A stretch of DNA of 64,000 bases from Streptacidiphilus sp. ASG 303. GTDB taxonomy: Bacteria > Actinomycetota > Actinomycetes > Streptomycetales > Streptomycetaceae. The notes beneath the pieces are model-generated. The model did not search any database and was not told the DNA's origin. It was given only the letters and a program-made list of their open reading frames with translations. Position numbers and translations under genes: made by a program. Shown piece after piece: positions 62,086 through 64,000 of the stretch (positions are counted from its first letter, which is position 1; the number at the start of each line of letters is the position of its first letter). The stretch is taken from the NCBI RefSeq assembly GCF_020991365.1, contig NZ_JAJLRA010000007.1:62001-126000 (forward strand), in the 5' to 3' direction.

Positions 62086-63043
62086 GCCGGCCGTCCCCGT
62101 GCCCGCCGTGCCCGTCGTGGTGCCCGTGCCTGTCATGGTGTCCGTGCCCGTCGTGGTGCCCGTGCCCGTCGTGGTGGTGGGCGGGGTCGTCCGGGTGGTG
62201 GTGGGGCCGCTGGGCGGCGCCGACCTTCCCCTCGAAGCCGGGCATGGCGACCCGGTACACGCAGGTGTCGCAGTTCATCCGCAGGTCGCCGGCGAGGGCC
62301 TCGCGGTAGCGCTCCACGACCAGGCCGGCCAGCTCCTCGGCGGCGCCCATCACGGTGGCCCGCCGCACCTCGACGCCAGGGTGCGCCGCCGCCCACGCGG
62401 CGGCCTGCCGGTCCACCCGCTCCGGCAGCACCCCCGTGAACAGGAAGTACGGCAGCACCACGACCCGCCGGGCGCCCAGCCGCCGGCACCGCTCCAGCCC
62501 TGCGGCCACGTCCGGCGCGGCGAGGGAGACGAACGCGGTCTCCACCCCGGCCAGGCCGCGCCCCTCCCACAGCAGGCGGCCGACCTTGCAGACCTCGGCG
62601 TTGGCGTCGGGGTCGGTGGAGCCGCGTCCCACCAGCAGCACGGTCGTCGAGGCGCGGTCGGCCGGGTCCAGCACCTCGTCCAGCCGCCGCTCCAGCACGG
62701 CCAGCAGCGCCGGGTGCGGGCCGAGCGGCCGGCCGTAGGCGTACGAGGTGCCGGGGTGGCGCTCCCGCTCCCGGGCCAGCGCCGCCGGGATGTCGCCCTT
62801 GGCGTGCCCGGCGGCGACGAGGACCAGCGGCACGGCGGCGAACCGCCGGACGCCGTCCGCCGCGAGGGCCGCGACGGCGTCGGCGAGCGGCGGCGGGGAC
62901 AGCTCGATGAAGCCGCCCCCGACCGGTGTGCCGGGGAGCCGGCCGCGCAGGCCGTCGACGAAGCTGCGGAACGCCTCGGCGCCGGCCTCGTCGCGGGTGC
63001 CGTGCCCGACGACGAGCAGCGCGGGGGGCTGGGACGGGGTCAC
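62075..63043 (-). CDS. Sirohydrochlorin chelatase family protein with His-rich tail
   Basis: This 322-residue two-lobe CbiX/SirB-type chelatase inserts metal into (precorrin or siro) tetrapyrrole rings. PALLVVGHGTRDEAGAEAFR has the active-site His, and VPLVLVAAGHAKGDIPAAL the second. The second lobe has TTVLLVGRGSTDPDANAEV and VVVLPYFLFTGVLPERVDRQ. MNCDTCVYRVAMPGFEGKVG near the end has two cysteines that could hold a metal. The last 45 residues are a His/Asp/Gly tail with DGHGHH-type repeats encoded by 18-base DNA repeats. The GTG at 63043 is the start. It is co-directional with cobC and cobJ. Confidence 0.9.
   Translation of the reverse strand: MTPSQPPALLVVGHGTRDEAGAEAFRSFVDGLRGRLPGTPVGGGFIELSPPPLADAVAALAADGVRRFAAVPLVLVAAGHAKGDIPAALARERERHPGTSYAYGRPLGPHPALLAVLERRLDEVLDPADRASTTVLLVGRGSTDPDANAEVCKVGRLLWEGRGLAGVETAFVSLAAPDVAAGLERCRRLGARRVVVLPYFLFTGVLPERVDRQAAAWAAAHPGVEVRRATVMGAAEELAGLVVERYREALAGDLRMNCDTCVYRVAMPGFEGKVGAAQRPHHHPDDPAHHHDGHGHHDGHGHHDRHGHHDGHGGHGDGRHAH
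62097..62177 (-). repeat. 18-base tandem repeats coding the His-rich tail
   Basis: About four degenerate copies of an 18-base unit based on GTGCCCGTCGTGG (plus-strand sense) encode DGHGHH-like hexapeptides at the C-terminus of the chelatase. Confidence 0.75.
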
Positions 63044-63089
63044 GTCGTGCCTCCAGGGGTGCGGGGGAGTGCGTGGGGGAGGGAGGGGG

Positions 63090-64000
63090 TCACTGCTGCC
63101 AGCGGTAGCCGCGCGGCGTGACCATGCGGCCCGCGACGCGGCGCGTGGCGGTGTTGCCGACGGTGACGACGGTGGTCATGTCGACGGTGGTGACGTCCAC
63201 GTCGGCGAGGGTGGTGACGGTGTGCCACTCGCCGGGGCGGGAGACCGCGCGGGCGACGCCGACGGGGGTGCCGGGGGCGCGGTGGGCGGCCAGGATCCCC
63301 AGGGCGGCGGGCAGCTGCCGGTCGCGGCCGCGGCTGCGCGGGTTGTAGAAGGTGACGACCAGGTCGGACTCGGCGGCCGCCCGCACCCGCCGCTCGATGA
63401 CCTCCCACGGGGTGTGCAGGTCGGACAGGGAGATCGCGACGTGGTCGTGCCCCAGCGGCGCGCCCAGCAGCGCGGCCGCGGCGAGGGCGGCGGTGACGCC
63501 GGGCACGCCCACCACGTCGATGTCCTCGCCCGCCTCCGCGAGGGCGGGGGAGGCCATGGCGTACACGCCCGCGTCGCCGCTGCCGACCAGCGCCACGGCC
63601 AGGCCCTCCCGGGCGAGGCGGACCGCGGTGCGGGCCCGCTCCTCCTCGGCGCCCAGGCCCGACTCCTCGGTGCGGGTGCCGGGGCGCAGCAGGTCGCGGA
63701 CCTGGTCGACGTACTGGTCGAGGCCGACGACGACGGAGGCGCGGCGCAGCTCGGCGCGGGCGCGGGGCGTGAGCAGGTCGCGGGCGCCGGGTCCGAGCCC
63801 GACCAGGGCGAGCCTGCCGCGCACGGCGCGGCGGGCGACGGCGGCGGTGCACATGGCCGCCCGGCCGTCGGGGACGGCACCGGGCACCGACGTCGACAGC
63901 CGCTTGGGGACGAGCAGTTCGCCGCCGGGGGCGGAGGCGAGCGCGGCGGCCTCGGCGACGCTGGGGGTGCCGACGGCGGCCAGCGGCGCGGCGGAGGGGT
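63090..64000 (-). CDS. cobJ: CbiG-CobJ fusion: precorrin-3B C17-methyltransferase (5' end outside window)
   Basis: The frame stays open to the right edge, so this is the C-terminal part. The first visible residues (PSAAPLAAVGTPSVAEAAAL, then GGELLVPKRLS and AAMCTAAVARR) match the end of a CbiG/CobE domain. The methyltransferase follows: RLALVGLGPGARDLLTPRAR, VVGLDQYVDQVRDLL, LVGSGDAGVYAMASP, VVGVPGVTAALAAAALLGAP, AISLSDLHTPWEVIERR, LVVTFYNPRSRGR and TTVVTVGNTATRR. CobJ methylates C17 and contracts the ring in aerobic B12 synthesis. An internal GTG at 63887 could serve as a start of the methyltransferase alone, but continuity argues for a fusion. Confidence 0.9.
   Translation of the reverse strand, partial: PSAAPLAAVGTPSVAEAAALASAPGGELLVPKRLSTSVPGAVPDGRAAMCTAAVARRAVRGRLALVGLGPGARDLLTPRARAELRRASVVVGLDQYVDQVRDLLRPGTRTEESGLGAEEERARTAVRLAREGLAVALVGSGDAGVYAMASPALAEAGEDIDVVGVPGVTAALAAAALLGAPLGHDHVAISLSDLHTPWEVIERRVRAAAESDLVVTFYNPRSRGRDRQLPAALGILAAHRAPGTPVGVARAVSRPGEWHTVTTLADVDVTTVDMTTVVTVGNTATRRVAGRMVTPRGYRWQQ

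Overview
The window is very GC-rich actinobacterial chromosome, almost certainly from Streptomyces or a close relative. Third codon positions are nearly always G or C. GTG starts are common, and many genes are joined by 4-base ATGA or GTGA overlaps. Gene order is of the type I recall from the S. coelicolor core chromosome: pgi-pgl-opcA-zwf-tal-tkt-ctaB-ctaA-sufRBDCSUT, and, at the far end, cobalamin genes beside a LAETG-anchored protein. I found no rRNA, tRNA, CRISPR array, insertion sequence, prophage or biosynthetic gene cluster.

Layout, left to right. (1) 1-2197: the end of a conservon-type signalling operon (histidine-kinase-like ATPase, roadblock, DUF742) with no GTPase gene after it. 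(2) 2552-11269: glucose-6-phosphate and pentose phosphate metabolism. pgi runs rightwards; pgl, opcA, zwf, tal and tkt run leftwards. (3) 11697-16166: haem O/A synthesis (ctaB, ctaA), one small unknown protein and a two-gene ABC exporter. (4) 16388-23191: the SUF iron-sulfur assembly operon. In front of it are an iron-box-like palindrome and a SufR-type operator that overlaps the first codon. (5) 23400-32334: a DUF4870 membrane protein, an MFS transporter, two Tat-exported phosphatase-type enzymes (one with a PHO-box-like repeat) and two unknown proteins. (6) 32371-37219: a PucR-type regulator divergent from the proline catabolic genes. (7) 37337-43823: an L,D-transpeptidase, an AraC regulator, a tightly overlapped operon (ECF sigma, zinc-finger membrane protein, ABC ATPase and two membrane proteins) and a Uma2-family gene. 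(8) 43938-50864: a TerD-family protein, an unknown membrane-anchored protein, a PfkB kinase, and a BlaI/M56 pair divergent from a DedA/PAP2 pair across a perfect 24-bp palindrome. (9) 50996-58291: a frameshifted phosphorothioate-type HNH endonuclease gene, an aminotransferase, tandem SGNH hydrolases, an amidohydrolase and uracil-DNA glycosylase. (10) 58545-64000: a LAETG surface protein, glnII with a PHO/GlnR-like promoter, and cobalamin genes that run off the right edge.

Most of the content is ordinary housekeeping. The most unusual item is the 22-bp perfect tandem duplication at 51704-51747. It shifts the frame of an McrA-like gene, and removing one copy restores an exact 306-codon product. 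Next come the double iron-responsive control region of the suf operon, the BlaI-type operator shared by two divergent operons, and the sigma/anti-sigma/ABC operon. No clearly new multi-gene system was found.
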